A model generated the notes under the pieces. It was not told the origin of the DNA, ran no database searches, and saw only the letters and a list, made by a program, of their open reading frames with translations. The translations under genes and the position numbers were made by a program. This document shows, one piece after another, positions 26,576 through 37,888 of a stretch of 64,000 nt of DNA. Numbering within the stretch: position 1 is the stretch's first letter; each line of letters begins with the position of its first letter. This stretch comes from Marichromatium gracile (GTDB lineage Bacteria; Pseudomonadota; Gammaproteobacteria; Chromatiales; Chromatiaceae): assembly GCF_004343155.1 (NCBI RefSeq), contig NZ_SMDC01000001.1, positions 598,201-662,200 on the forward strand, read 5' to 3'.

Positions 26576-27160
26576 TCAGCTGAGCACGCGCAGCGCCGCC
26601 TGCAGCGGGGCGAGCAGGGCGGCGCGATCGAGTGTGGGGTTGCTGATCGCACGCGAGGCCAGCCCGTCGAACAGCGCCATGATGATCTCGGTGGCCGCCG
26701 CCTCGTCGCCGCGCGGCGTCCCCCGGGCGCTTGCCAGCAGCCGACAGAGCCGCTCGCGCTTGGCCGCGTCGGCCGCCTGTACGATCGCCGCGACCCGCGG
26801 GTTGCGCGCGGCCTCGGCGAGGATCTCCAGCTCCAGCGCGGCATGGTCGAGGTCGGTGCGCTCGTTGACGCCGGTGTCGACGCGCTCCTGCATCGCCTGA
26901 TGCACGTCCTCGGCGCGCTCGAACTGCTGCACCATGCTCAATGACTGTTCGAGCTTGTGCTCGACCAGCGCGGCGATGATCGCCTCCTTGTTCTCGAAGA
27001 AGTGATAGATGTGCCCAGGGCTCATCTCCGCGGCCCTGGAGATCTTGGCGATGCTGGCGCCGTGGAAGCCTTCGCGGGCGAAGCAGACGGCGGCGGCCGC
27101 GAGGATCTGTCTGCGTCTGGCCTCGCAGCGTGGCTCGGGTGTCGCCGTTGGTTGCGGCAT
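26576..27160 (-). CDS. TetR-family repressor of the adjacent efflux genes
   Basis: 194 residues. The N-terminal helix-turn-helix reads ILAAAAVCFAREGFHGASIA then SPGHIYHFFENKEAIIAALV; the C-terminal ligand domain has TetR_C-like helices. The ATG at 27160 follows GGAGAGGACG. It is divergent from a membrane-fusion protein/RND pair, and a 34-bp palindrome lies between, the classic local-repressor layout (AcrR, BpeR). The inducer is unknown. Confidence 0.92.
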   Translation of the reverse strand: MPQPTATPEPRCEARRRQILAAAAVCFAREGFHGASIAKISRAAEMSPGHIYHFFENKEAIIAALVEHKLEQSLSMVQQFERAEDVHQAMQERVDTGVNERTDLDHAALELEILAEAARNPRVAAIVQAADAAKRERLCRLLASARGTPRGDEAAATEIIMALFDGLASRAISNPTLDRAALLAPLQAALRVLS

Positions 27161-27245
27161 CGTCCTCTCCTCCCCTCTATCGGTCGGCTGGTGTCGGGAA
27201 TGTCTCGGCGCATTCTACGCTTGACGTCGGCCGGACGGCTGACTA

Positions 27246-27279
27246 GATTGAACGCTCATTCTAGAATGAACGTTCAATC
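27246..27279. promoter_or_regulatory. 34-bp near-perfect palindromic operator for the TetR regulator
   Basis: The half-site GATTGAACGCTCATTCT is mirrored by AGAATGAACGTTCAATC, with one mismatch in 17 pairs. It is A/T-rich in a GC-rich region and ends 20 bp before the ATG of the efflux gene, so a bound repressor would block that promoter. It is close in style to TtgR/AcrR-type operators with the TGAACG core. Confidence 0.88.
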
Positions 27280-27299
27280 CACTTCCTCCCGAGGTTGTC

Positions 27300-28475
27300 A
27301 TGACACTCGACGGTCGCCGTCTGGCTCCGGTGCTCCTGTACCCCTTCGCACTCGCCCTGTCGCTGACCGGGTGCGGTCCCGCCGGTGCCCCGGGCGGGAC
27401 ACCCGGCGCCACTGGCGCCCCCCCCGAGGTCGGCGTGGTGACGATCGCGGCGCGTCCCACCACCCTGGTCACCGAGCTGCCGGGACGCACCAGTCCCTAT
27501 CGCATCGCCGAGGTGCGCCCGCAGGTCGGCGGCATCATCGAGGCGCGGCTGTTCGAGGAGGGCGGTGACGTTACCGCCGGGCAGGTGCTCTACCAGCTCG
27601 ACGCCGCGCTCTATCAGGCCGCCTACGACAGCGCCGAGGCGGCGCTCGCGCGCTCGCGCGCCTCGCTCGAGCGCGCCCGGCTCAAGGCCGCGCGTTATGC
27701 CGACCTGCTGACCGCCGATGCCGTCAGCCAGGAGGATCACGACGACGCCCAGGCCGCGCTCAAGGAGGCGATCGCCACCGTCGCGGTCGACGAGGCGGCG
27801 CTCGCCACCGCCCGTATCAACCTCGCCTATACCCGGGTGACCTCGCCGATCGATGGCCGGGTCGGTCGTTCGGTGGTGACCCAGGGCGCCCTGGTCACCG
27901 CCAACCAGTCGCTGGCGCTGGTCACGGTGCGTCAGCTCGACCCGATCTATGTCGACATCACTCAGTCGAGCGCCCAGCTGCTGAGATTGCGCCAGGCGCT
28001 CGACGATGGTCGGCTGTCGCGCCCTGAGGGCGAACAGCCGCGGGTGCGGTTGATCCTCGAGGATGGCTCGGAGTACCCGCTGGCCGGCCGTCTCGCCTTC
28101 TCCGAGGTGACGGTGGATCCGGGCACCGGCGCGGTGACCATGCGCGCAACCTTCCCCAACCCCGATCATCTGTTGTTGCCGGGGATGTTCGTGCGCGCCC
28201 TGGTCGAGGAGGGGGTGCGCGAGCAGGCGATCCTGGTGCCCCAGCAGGGGGTACGACACGATCGGCGCGGATTGCCGACGGCGCTGGTGGTCGATGCCGC
28301 CGGGCAGGTCGTCAAGCGCACCCTGACCGTCGATCGCGCGATCGACGGGCAGTGGCTGATCGATGCCGGGCTGGAGGACGGCGATCGGGTGATCGTCGAG
28401 GGCGTGCAGAAGGCGCGTGCGGGCGCCGAGGTGCGCGCCGTCGAGATCGACTCGCCCGCGCCGGCGGGCGACTAA
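27300..28475 (+). CDS. RND efflux membrane-fusion lipoprotein (AcrA/MexA family)
   Basis: 391 residues. The lipoprotein signal ends at LSLTGC with C25, so the protein should be anchored in the periplasmic face of the inner membrane. The biotinyl-lipoyl-like half (EVRPQVGGIIEARLFEEG) is followed by a long helical hairpin, the second half (NLAYTRVTSPIDGRVGRS) and a beta-barrel domain. It bridges the RND pump and an outer-membrane channel. The ATG at 27300 lies just after the operator. The pump gene follows after 90 bp. Confidence 0.93.
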   Translation: MTLDGRRLAPVLLYPFALALSLTGCGPAGAPGGTPGATGAPPEVGVVTIAARPTTLVTELPGRTSPYRIAEVRPQVGGIIEARLFEEGGDVTAGQVLYQLDAALYQAAYDSAEAALARSRASLERARLKAARYADLLTADAVSQEDHDDAQAALKEAIATVAVDEAALATARINLAYTRVTSPIDGRVGRSVVTQGALVTANQSLALVTVRQLDPIYVDITQSSAQLLRLRQALDDGRLSRPEGEQPRVRLILEDGSEYPLAGRLAFSEVTVDPGTGAVTMRATFPNPDHLLLPGMFVRALVEEGVREQAILVPQQGVRHDRRGLPTALVVDAAGQVVKRTLTVDRAIDGQWLIDAGLEDGDRVIVEGVQKARAGAEVRAVEIDSPAPAGD

Positions 28476-28565
28476 GCCCCGTTCCGTCCGCTGACGGCGT
28501 CGGTCCCGGCGCCGTCAGCCCTTGCATTCGCGCATTCGTCCATCCTGGAGCAGAGGTCGCCCGTC

Positions 28566-31500
28566 ATGGCCCGTTTCTTCATCGATCGCCCGGTGTTCGC
28601 CTGGGTCATCGCCATCGTCATCATGCTCGCCGGCGTGCTCTCGATCCTGGGGCTGCCGGTGTCGCAGTATCCCAACATCGCCCCGCCGGCGATCACCATC
28701 ACCGCGACCTATCCGGGGGCCTCGGCGCGCACCCTGGAGGACTCGGTCACCCAGGTCATCGAGCAGCAGATGAACGGGCTCGATGGTCTGCGCTACATGT
28801 CGGCGACCAGCGAGTCGACCGGCATCGCCGCGATCACCCTGACCTTCGACAACGACATCGACCCCGATATCGCCCAGATGCAGGTGCAGAACAAGCTGCA
28901 GCTGGCGTTGCCGATGCTCCCGCAGAGGGTGCAGCAGCAGGGCATCCAGGTCGCCAAGTCGGTGCGCAACTTCCTCATGGTGGTGGCCTTCGTCTCGCGT
29001 GATGGCCGGCTCGATCGCACCGATCTCGGCGACTTCGTCGCCAGCCGCATCAAGGACCCGATCAGTCGGGTCAAGGGCGTGGGCGAGGTCACCGCCTTCG
29101 GCTCGCAGTACGCGATGCGCCTCTGGCTCGACCCCAATCGGCTCAACCAGTACGGCCTGACCCCCGCCGACGTGGCCGCTGCGGTGCGCGCCGAGAACGC
29201 GCAGATCTCGGCCGGCGAGCTCGGCGCGCAGCCGGCGCTGCCGGGGCAGCGCATCACCGCCACCATCAACGTCCAGGACCGGCTGAGCACCCCGGAGGCG
29301 TTCGGCGCCATCCGGTTGCGCACCACCAGCGATGGCGCCACCGTCCATCTGCGCGACGTCGCCCGCATCGAGCTCGCCGGTGAGACCTACGGCAAGATCG
29401 CGCACCACAACGGTCAGCCGGCCTCGGGGCTGGGCATCCGTCTGGCCACCGGCGCCAACGCGCTGGAGACGGCCGACGCGATCAGGCACAAGCTCGACGA
29501 GCTCGCGGCCTTCTTCCCCGAAGGGGTTGAGGCGGTCTTCCCCTACGACACCACGCCCTTCGTGCGCATCTCCATCCACGAGGTGATCAAGACCCTGCTC
29601 GAGGCGGTGCTGCTGGTGTTCGTGGTGATGTATCTGTTCCTGCAGAACCTGCGCGCCACCCTGATCCCGGCGATTGCGGTGCCGGTGGTGCTGCTCGGCA
29701 CCTTCGGCGTGCTCGCCGCCTTCGGCTACTCGATCAACACCCTGACCCTGTTCGCCATGGTGCTGGCCATCGGGCTTCTGGTCGACGACGCCATCGTGGT
29801 GGTGGAGAACGTCGAGCGGGTGATGCATGAGGAGGGGCTGGAGCCGCGCGAGGCGACCCGGCGCTCGATGGACCAGATCACCAGCGCGCTGATCGGCATC
29901 GCCCTGGTGCTCTCGGCGGTGTTCGTGCCGATGGCCTTCTTCGGCGGCTCGACCGGGGTGATCTATCGGCAGTTCTCGGTCACCATCGTCTCGGCCATGC
30001 TGCTGTCGGTGGTGGTCGCCCTGACCCTCAGCCCGGCGCTCACCGCGACCCTGCTCAAGCGCACCGATCACGCCCCGGATCGCGGTTTCTTCGGTTGGTT
30101 CAACCGCAACTTCGAGCGCAGCGTCGGCGGCTATACCCGCAGCGTCGGCGGCATCGTCCGCCGACGCTGGGTGTTTCTCGGGCTCTATCTGGCGCTGGTC
30201 GGCGTGCTCGCCATGCTCTACATGCGCATGCCCACCGCCTTCCTGCCCGACGAGGATCAGGGCATCCTGGTGGTGCAGGTGGTGCTGCCCTCGGGGGCGA
30301 GCCAGGAGCGCACCCTGGAGGTGGTTCGCGAGGTCGAGCACTACTTCCTCGAGGATGAGCAGGAGACGGTCGAGCAGCTGATCACCGTCGCCGGCTTCAG
30401 CTTCGCCGGTCAGGGGCAGAACATGGCCATCGGCTTCGTCCAGCTGAAGGACTGGGAGCTGCGGTCGCGCCCGGATCAGCAGGTCAAGGCGTTGGCGGGG
30501 CGGGCGATGCAGCGCTTCGCGCGGGTCCGCGACGCCCAGGTGTTCGCCTTCGCGCCGCCGCCGGTGATCGAGCTCGGTAACGCCACCGGCTGGGATCTGC
30601 AACTGCAGGACCAGGGCGAACTCGGCCACGAGGCGCTGATGGCCGCGCGCGGCCAGCTGCTGGCGATGGCCGCCGAGCACCCCGCGCTGGTGGGGGTGCG
30701 GCCCAACGGTCGGATGGACGAGGCGCAGTACCAGATCGAGGTCGATCGCACCAAGGCCGGGGCGCTCGGGCTGTCGCTGGCCGATATCAACGACACCCTG
30801 TCGAGTGCCTGGGGCAGCGCCTATATCGACGACTTCGTCCACGCCGGGCGGGTGAAGAAGGTCTACATGCAGGCCGATGCCGGCTTCCGCATGCAGCCCG
30901 AGGACCTCGATGCCTGGTACGTGCGCAACGAGCACGGCGAGATGGTGCCCTTCTCGGCATTCGCCGCGGGCGAGTGGACCTATGGCTCGCCGCGCCTGGA
31001 GCGCTACAACGGCCTGGCCTCGGCCGAGGTGCTGGGTCAGGCCGCCCCTGGGGTCAGTTCGGGCGAGGCGATGGCGGTGGTCGAGTCGCTGGTCGACAAG
31101 CTGCCGCCGGGCATCGGCATGGAGTGGACCGGGATCTCCTTCGAGGAGCGCGCCGCCGGCGCCCAGGCCCCGGCGCTCTACGCGCTCTCGGCGCTGGTGG
31201 TGTTCCTCGCCCTGGCCGCGCTCTACGAGAGCTGGTCGGTGCCCTTCGCGGTGATGCTGGCGGTGCCGCTCGGGGTGCTCGGCGCGGTGCTCGCCGCCAC
31301 CGGGCGCGGCTTGCCGAGCGATATCTACTTCCAGGTCGGGTTGCTCGCCACCATCGGTCTGGCGGCGAAGAACGCCATCCTCATCGTCGAGTTCGCCCGC
31401 ACCCTGCAGGAGCAGGGCAAGAGTGCGATCGAGGCGGCGATCGAGGCGGCGCGGATGCGTATCCGTCCGATCGTGATGACCTCGCTGGCGTTCGGCTTCG

Positions 31501-31673
31501 GCGTGCTGCCGCTGGCGCTGAGCAGTGGCGCCGGCTCGGGCAGCCAGCACGCGATCGGCACCGGCGTGCTCGGCGGCGTGGTCGCCAGCACCCTGCTCGG
31601 GGTGCTGTTCGTGCCGCTGTTCTTCGTGCTGGTGCGCGGGCGGATGAACCGACGCGCCGCGCCGCACTCCTGA
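28566..31673 (+). CDS. RND multidrug efflux pump (AcrB/HAE1 family)
   Basis: 1035 residues, full length. N-terminus [20 protein letters not shown] is typical of HAE1 pumps. The proton-relay aspartates D407 and D408 sit in [16 protein letters not shown], and the TM10 lysine in [14 protein letters not shown], at AcrB-like positions. It exports hydrophobic compounds with H+ drive. There is no TolC-type channel gene nearby; a shared channel elsewhere is likely. A hairpin follows the stop. Confidence 0.95.
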   Translation: MARFFIDRPVFAWVIAIVIMLAGVLSILGLPVSQYPNIAPPAITITATYPGASARTLEDSVTQVIEQQMNGLDGLRYMSATSESTGIAAITLTFDNDIDPDIAQMQVQNKLQLALPMLPQRVQQQGIQVAKSVRNFLMVVAFVSRDGRLDRTDLGDFVASRIKDPISRVKGVGEVTAFGSQYAMRLWLDPNRLNQYGLTPADVAAAVRAENAQISAGELGAQPALPGQRITATINVQDRLSTPEAFGAIRLRTTSDGATVHLRDVARIELAGETYGKIAHHNGQPASGLGIRLATGANALETADAIRHKLDELAAFFPEGVEAVFPYDTTPFVRISIHEVIKTLLEAVLLVFVVMYLFLQNLRATLIPAIAVPVVLLGTFGVLAAFGYSINTLTLFAMVLAIGLLVDDAIVVVENVERVMHEEGLEPREATRRSMDQITSALIGIALVLSAVFVPMAFFGGSTGVIYRQFSVTIVSAMLLSVVVALTLSPALTATLLKRTDHAPDRGFFGWFNRNFERSVGGYTRSVGGIVRRRWVFLGLYLALVGVLAMLYMRMPTAFLPDEDQGILVVQVVLPSGASQERTLEVVREVEHYFLEDEQETVEQLITVAGFSFAGQGQNMAIGFVQLKDWELRSRPDQQVKALAGRAMQRFARVRDAQVFAFAPPPVIELGNATGWDLQLQDQGELGHEALMAARGQLLAMAAEHPALVGVRPNGRMDEAQYQIEVDRTKAGALGLSLADINDTLSSAWGSAYIDDFVHAGRVKKVYMQADAGFRMQPEDLDAWYVRNEHGEMVPFSAFAAGEWTYGSPRLERYNGLASAEVLGQAAPGVSSGEAMAVVESLVDKLPPGIGMEWTGISFEERAAGAQAPALYALSALVVFLALAALYESWSVPFAVMLAVPLGVLGAVLAATGRGLPSDIYFQVGLLATIGLAAKNAILIVEFARTLQEQGKSAIEAAIEAARMRIRPIVMTSLAFGFGVLPLALSSGAGSGSQHAIGTGVLGGVVASTLLGVLFVPLFFVLVRGRMNRRAAPHS

Positions 31674-31681
31674 GGGCATGA

Positions 31682-31706
31682 CGCCGGGTCGGTCATCGAC
31701 CCGGCG
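31682..31706. terminator. Hairpin between convergent RND and PilZ genes
   Basis: CGCCGGGTCG and CGACCCGGCG form a perfect 10-bp stem around GTCAT. It has no T-run on either side, but its place between two convergent genes suggests a two-way terminator. Confidence 0.65.
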
Positions 31707-31715
31707 CGGCGCGGC

Positions 31716-32297
31716 TCAGTCGAGCCCGTTCTCCTGGCGCAGTCGGCGCAGCTGCAGGGCATGGATGTGACGCACGATCGCCTCGCGGTCGGCATCGCGC
31801 AGCTGCTCGAACTCGATCGCGCTGGGGCCCTCGTCGCGTTCGAGCACCCGTCCCAGGGTGAGGATGCGGTTGCCCTCCGGGAGCAGCTGCAACTCGATCT
31901 CGAGCAGGCTGCCCGGCGCCGGTGGCGGGTCGAGCGCGAGACACATCCCCTGGGCGCTGAGGTTGACCTCACGCGGTTCGAGTTCGCCGCCGTGCTGGCG
32001 CGACTCGAAGGCGATGGTGAGCATCTCGATCTGACGCTCGACCACCTTGATGTAGGCGGCAACGGTGGGGAACTTGTATTCGAGCTTGCGCCGCTGGGGC
32101 AGCGCCTGGTCACGGATGGCGTGCAGCTCGTTGAGCAGGCCGACATCGCTGCTGCGCTCGGTGAAATCGGTGAGTGCTTGCGCCTCGGCGGCGGGCGGGA
32201 TCGGGCTCAGGCGCAGGCCGACGGTGTCGTCGATGCGGAAGAAGCGGCGCCGATCCTGCTCGTGCTGTTCGCGATCACCTCGTTCATGCATGGTCAT
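31716..32297 (-). CDS. PilZ-domain protein, predicted c-di-GMP effector of the flagellar motor
   Basis: 193 residues. The N-terminal RRRFFRID supplies the R-x-x-x-R of PilZ proteins and NLSAQGMCL (about 112-120) the N/D-x-S-x-x-G motif, so c-di-GMP binding is expected. A helical insertion of ~60 residues (EYKFPTVAAYIKVVERQIEM) lies between them. The ATG at 32297 overlaps the pomB stop (ATGA), so it is made together with the stators. This suggests a YcgR-like brake on the motor, an inference from linkage. Confidence 0.82.
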   Translation of the reverse strand: MTMHERGDREQHEQDRRRFFRIDDTVGLRLSPIPPAAEAQALTDFTERSSDVGLLNELHAIRDQALPQRRKLEYKFPTVAAYIKVVERQIEMLTIAFESRQHGGELEPREVNLSAQGMCLALDPPPAPGSLLEIELQLLPEGNRILTLGRVLERDEGPSAIEFEQLRDADREAIVRHIHALQLRRLRQENGLD

Positions 32298-33148
32298 TGT
32301 GGGATGGTTTCCTCGCTCCCGATCGCCTGCAGGGCGTTCTCGAGCAGCAGTTCGGTGCTGCGGTCGCCGAGCACGATGATCTCCACGCGCCGGTTGGTGG
32401 CGCGTCCCTCGGCGGTGTCATTGGATTCGAGCGGGTGGTTGTCGGCATGTGCGCGGATCTCCACGCGCTGCGGGTCGATCCAGCCGTTCTGGGTCACGGC
32501 ATGGGCCACGGCTGCGGCGCGCGCCGCCGAGAGCACCCAGTTGGAGGCGAACTCGCGGGTCTGGATCGGGATGTCGTCGGTGTGTCCGGCGACCAGGATC
32601 TTGCCCTCGACCTTGCTCAGCGCCTTGGCGATCTTCTGCAGCACGGCGAGGAACTCGGCGCTGACCTGCGCCGAGGCCGAGGGGAAGGAACCCTTCTCGC
32701 GGATGCGCACCACCACCTGGTCGTCGATGGTGGTGACCTCCAGCAGCCCTTTCTTGATCTCCAGTTCGAGCGCCTTCTCGACCTCCTCGGCCTTCTTCTG
32801 GGCGTCGATGATCGCGGGGTCGATGATGCGCAGTTCCGACTTGAGGTCATCGGCGGTCTGTTGTCGCACCTCGTTGACCACCGTCGGCTGAGGCTGCGCC
32901 GGAGAAAACTCCTGGGCGATGATGCTGGTGCCCTTGGGGATGTCGTCGGCCTCGACCATGCGCTGCACGCCGAAGGCCATCTTCATCGAGCCGGCGATCT
33001 GCTTGTACTTGAGGACATCCATCTCGGAGAAGGACAGCAACAGCACGAAAAAGACCATCAGCAGCGACATCAGGTCGGCAAAGGTCGACATCCAGGCCGG
33101 CGCGCCGGCCTCGCATTCGACCTCTTCGCATTCACATTCCTCGGCCAT
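32294..33148 (-). CDS. pomB: Flagellar stator subunit B, sodium (PomB) type
   Basis: 284 residues. The single TM region PAWMSTFADLMSLLMVFFVL includes the ion-binding Asp, and the segment after it, LSFSEMDVLKYKQIAGSMK plus IPKGTSIIAQEF, resembles Vibrio PomB closely, as I recall that sequence. The C-terminal OmpA-like domain (VAGHTDDIPIQTREFASNW) binds peptidoglycan. The N-terminus MAEECECEEVECEAG is unusually rich in Cys and Glu. It couples Na+ flow to flagellar rotation with PomA. Confidence 0.9.
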   Translation of the reverse strand: MAEECECEEVECEAGAPAWMSTFADLMSLLMVFFVLLLSFSEMDVLKYKQIAGSMKMAFGVQRMVEADDIPKGTSIIAQEFSPAQPQPTVVNEVRQQTADDLKSELRIIDPAIIDAQKKAEEVEKALELEIKKGLLEVTTIDDQVVVRIREKGSFPSASAQVSAEFLAVLQKIAKALSKVEGKILVAGHTDDIPIQTREFASNWVLSAARAAAVAHAVTQNGWIDPQRVEIRAHADNHPLESNDTAEGRATNRRVEIIVLGDRSTELLLENALQAIGSEETIPQ

Positions 33149-33184
33149 CGCCCGCTACCTCCGCTTGCTGTTGTGCGGACGGCA

Positions 33185-33949
33185 TCAGCCGTCCTTGCCG
33201 GCGCTCTGGCGCTGATTCTCGGGCAGATAGGTCATCAGCATCTGCTCCAGCACGCGCGGGTTGACGCCCTCCTGGATTCCCGAGATCGACTCCAGGATCA
33301 GTGATTTGTTGAGCTTCTCCTCGATGCTGCGCAGCTTGAGCTTCTCGGCGATGGGGATGGCAAAGGCATTGGCGATCACCGCACCGTAGAGGGTGGTGAG
33401 CAGGGCGACGGCCATCGCCGGGCCGATCGCCTTGGGGTCGTCCATGTTGGCGAGCATCTGTACCAGTCCGATCAGGGTGCCGATCATGCCCATTGCCGGG
33501 GCGACGTCGCCGGTGGCCTTGAACACGCTGTAACCGGCTTCCTGGCGCTGGATGGTGAGGTTGATGTCCTTGCTGAGCACCTTCTGCACCACCTCCGGCG
33601 GGTGGCCGTCGATGCACATGCTGATGCCGGTCTCGAGGAAGGGATGGGAGATCTCGCGCCCCTCGAGCGCGAGGATGCCCTCCTTGCGCGCGACATTGGC
33701 CAGCTCGACGGCCTCCTCGATCAGGGTCTGCGGCGCCACGTTCTTGCTGAAGAAGGCCCCCATGGCGACCTTGAAGCTGCCGATGAACTGGCTCATGGTG
33801 GCGCGGAACATCACCGCAAAGGCGGTACCGCCGATGACGATCAACAGCGAGGGCACGTTGATGAAGAGCGTGATGTCGCCACCGAGCGCGATTGCGCCGA
33901 TGATGACGCCGCTGGCACCGATCATGCCCAGTAAGGTCGCCAGATCCAC
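33185..33949 (-). CDS. pomA: Flagellar stator subunit A, sodium (PomA) type
   Basis: 254 residues, four helices. The start MDLATLLGMIG and the GDVAPAMGMIGTLIGLVQML plus DPKAIGPAMAVALLTTLYGA regions are like Vibrio PomA, as I recall that sequence. The start codon is GTG at 33949, placed 9 bases after AGGAGAG. It forms the ion channel with PomB; the gap to pomB is 36 bp. Na+ rather than H+ coupling is inferred from this similarity. Confidence 0.9.
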   Translation of the reverse strand: MDLATLLGMIGASGVIIGAIALGGDITLFINVPSLLIVIGGTAFAVMFRATMSQFIGSFKVAMGAFFSKNVAPQTLIEEAVELANVARKEGILALEGREISHPFLETGISMCIDGHPPEVVQKVLSKDINLTIQRQEAGYSVFKATGDVAPAMGMIGTLIGLVQMLANMDDPKAIGPAMAVALLTTLYGAVIANAFAIPIAEKLKLRSIEEKLNKSLILESISGIQEGVNPRVLEQMLMTYLPENQRQSAGKDG

Positions 33950-34379
33950 TTCGTCTTCTCTCCTGTTACGCCCGTGTCGAGGTGTGTCGCCATCACCGGG
34001 CGGCGTGCGCCCTGGGTCGGTCGTGTCCCGTCATCATCGTGTGGCCGGTGCGCGGGGCGTGGACCATGGCCGAGAGCCCTGGCTGGTTCCGCGCGGGTGG
34101 CCGCGGTGGTGGTGTGTTCGACTACCGGAGGTTGATGGCTTGTCGTCCCGCGAAACGATCGACATGGTGCGACACGTCGCGGCTTTCCAGGGGAAAACGA
34201 TGATTTTCAGGGTGTCGATCACGTTTTCCGCGTGAGCCGGCCAATGAGCGCGCACCTTTGGGGCGTGTCGGATCGGTGGCCCGAAACCACAGATTGTCAG
34301 CGATCGGTTGCCGACGGTCCAGCCCGTGATGACCGGACGATGACCATGGGCTCGGTGCCGTTCGCTGCGAGGTTATAAA
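33950..34379. promoter_or_regulatory. 430-bp divergent intergenic region upstream of pomA and ygiQ
   Basis: No protein-coding gene is supported. The left part should hold the pomA promoter (on the - strand) and the right end the ygiQ promoter; GTTATAAAATG next to the ygiQ start is A/T-rich. I did not find a clear sigma-28 site. Confidence 0.5.
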
Positions 34380-36637
<2,258 letters not shown>

Positions 36638-36641
<4 letters not shown>

Positions 36642-37852
36642 CCGTAGTAGATGTCGCGATAGGCCTGGTAGATGGCGATGACCAGCAGCGGGATCACCAC
36701 CAGCAGGCCGAGCATCAGCGGGATCGAGCCGAGGATCAGCAGCCCGAAGGCCACCAGGCCATAGACCAGGAAGGGCAGGAGGTTGCGCAGACAGCCGGTG
36801 AAGCTCAGCTTGAAGGCGCGCAGCACCGCCACGCCCTCGATCGCCACCAGCGCCGGTGCGAACAGGGTCGCCATCACCAGCGGGATGATCAGCAGCGCGA
36901 CCACCGCGACCATCCCCAGCACCACCCCGGGGGCCATGGTCGCCATCGGATCGACCGCGGCCGGGTCGAATGGTGCGCCGGTCATCGGGGTGAAGGCGGC
37001 GGCGCCGAGTCCGAGCCCGACCATCAGCAGCATGATCACCGCGACGATGGCGATGGTCAGGACGAGATAGAGCACCCCGATCAGCGCCAGGGGGCCGGGT
37101 CGGGTGCTGAAGCCGGCGAACAGATGGGCGACGCTGAAGCGCTCGCCGCGATATTGCGCATGGGCGCCGAGCATCAGCCCGCCGGTGAACATCGGGCCGA
37201 GCACGGTGCTGGCGAGGCTGCCGACCACCGGCACCAGGTTGGCGACGATCAGGATCAGATAGAACAACACCAGCGCGCCGATCCAGGGCAGCGGCTGGGC
37301 GCGGAACAGCGACCAGCCGTCGGCCACCCAGCCCCAGCCGCGTCCGGCGCCGACGGCGACCGGATCCTGGAGCTGGTCGTCGCCGGCGTCGGCGCGCGGC
37401 GGCGGGGTGAGGTCGGCCTGGGGCGGGGCATAGGGGTCGGCGGTCTCGGTGCGCGTCTGGTTGGCCTGGTAGCGCTCGGCGACCACCCCGCAGGCCTGGC
37501 AGACCCCGGTCACTGGCGAGACCTCCAGCGCGCCGCACTTGGGACAGCGTGTGGCGCCGCTCATCGACGGGCGCTCGTCGCGCGCCGGGACGGCGGTCTC
37601 CGGGGCCTCCTGCGGCGTGTCCTGGCGCTCGATGCGCACCATCAGCCCGATCGCCTCGAGCGCCTCGCGATAGCGCTCGGCCTTGTGTTCGGGCAGGTCG
37701 TGCTTGAGTGTCTGCTCGGCGCCGCCGAGGAGGATCTCGCGGGCCTGCTCCTTGCGCATGCGGAACTTGGCGGCGAGTTCGGGGACCACCGTCTGGACCT
37801 TCTTGCCAGGGGCGAGTTCACCGGTGAATACGATGCGATAGCGTGCTTCCAT
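36638..37852 (-). CDS. BPSS1780-like membrane protein with zinc ribbon
   Basis: 404 residues. Residues 1-80 are a small soluble domain ([20 protein letters not shown]). A zinc ribbon CPKCG ... CQACG follows at ~103-122, then a Pro-rich linker and a C-terminal membrane region of about 200 residues with five or six helices ([20 protein letters not shown]). This resembles the BPSS1780 family of membrane proteins, whose function is unknown. Shares a region with the SEC-C gene 36 bp upstream and may be co-transcribed with it. Confidence 0.75.
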
Positions 37853-37888
37853 CGATACGGTTCCTGTGGTTGGACGCGGGAATCCGGG

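Noticed and set aside
26575..26586. GCTCAGCTGAGC palindrome as an operator
   Set aside because: It covers the junction of two convergent genes and overlaps the tetR stop; likely chance or a weak termination element.
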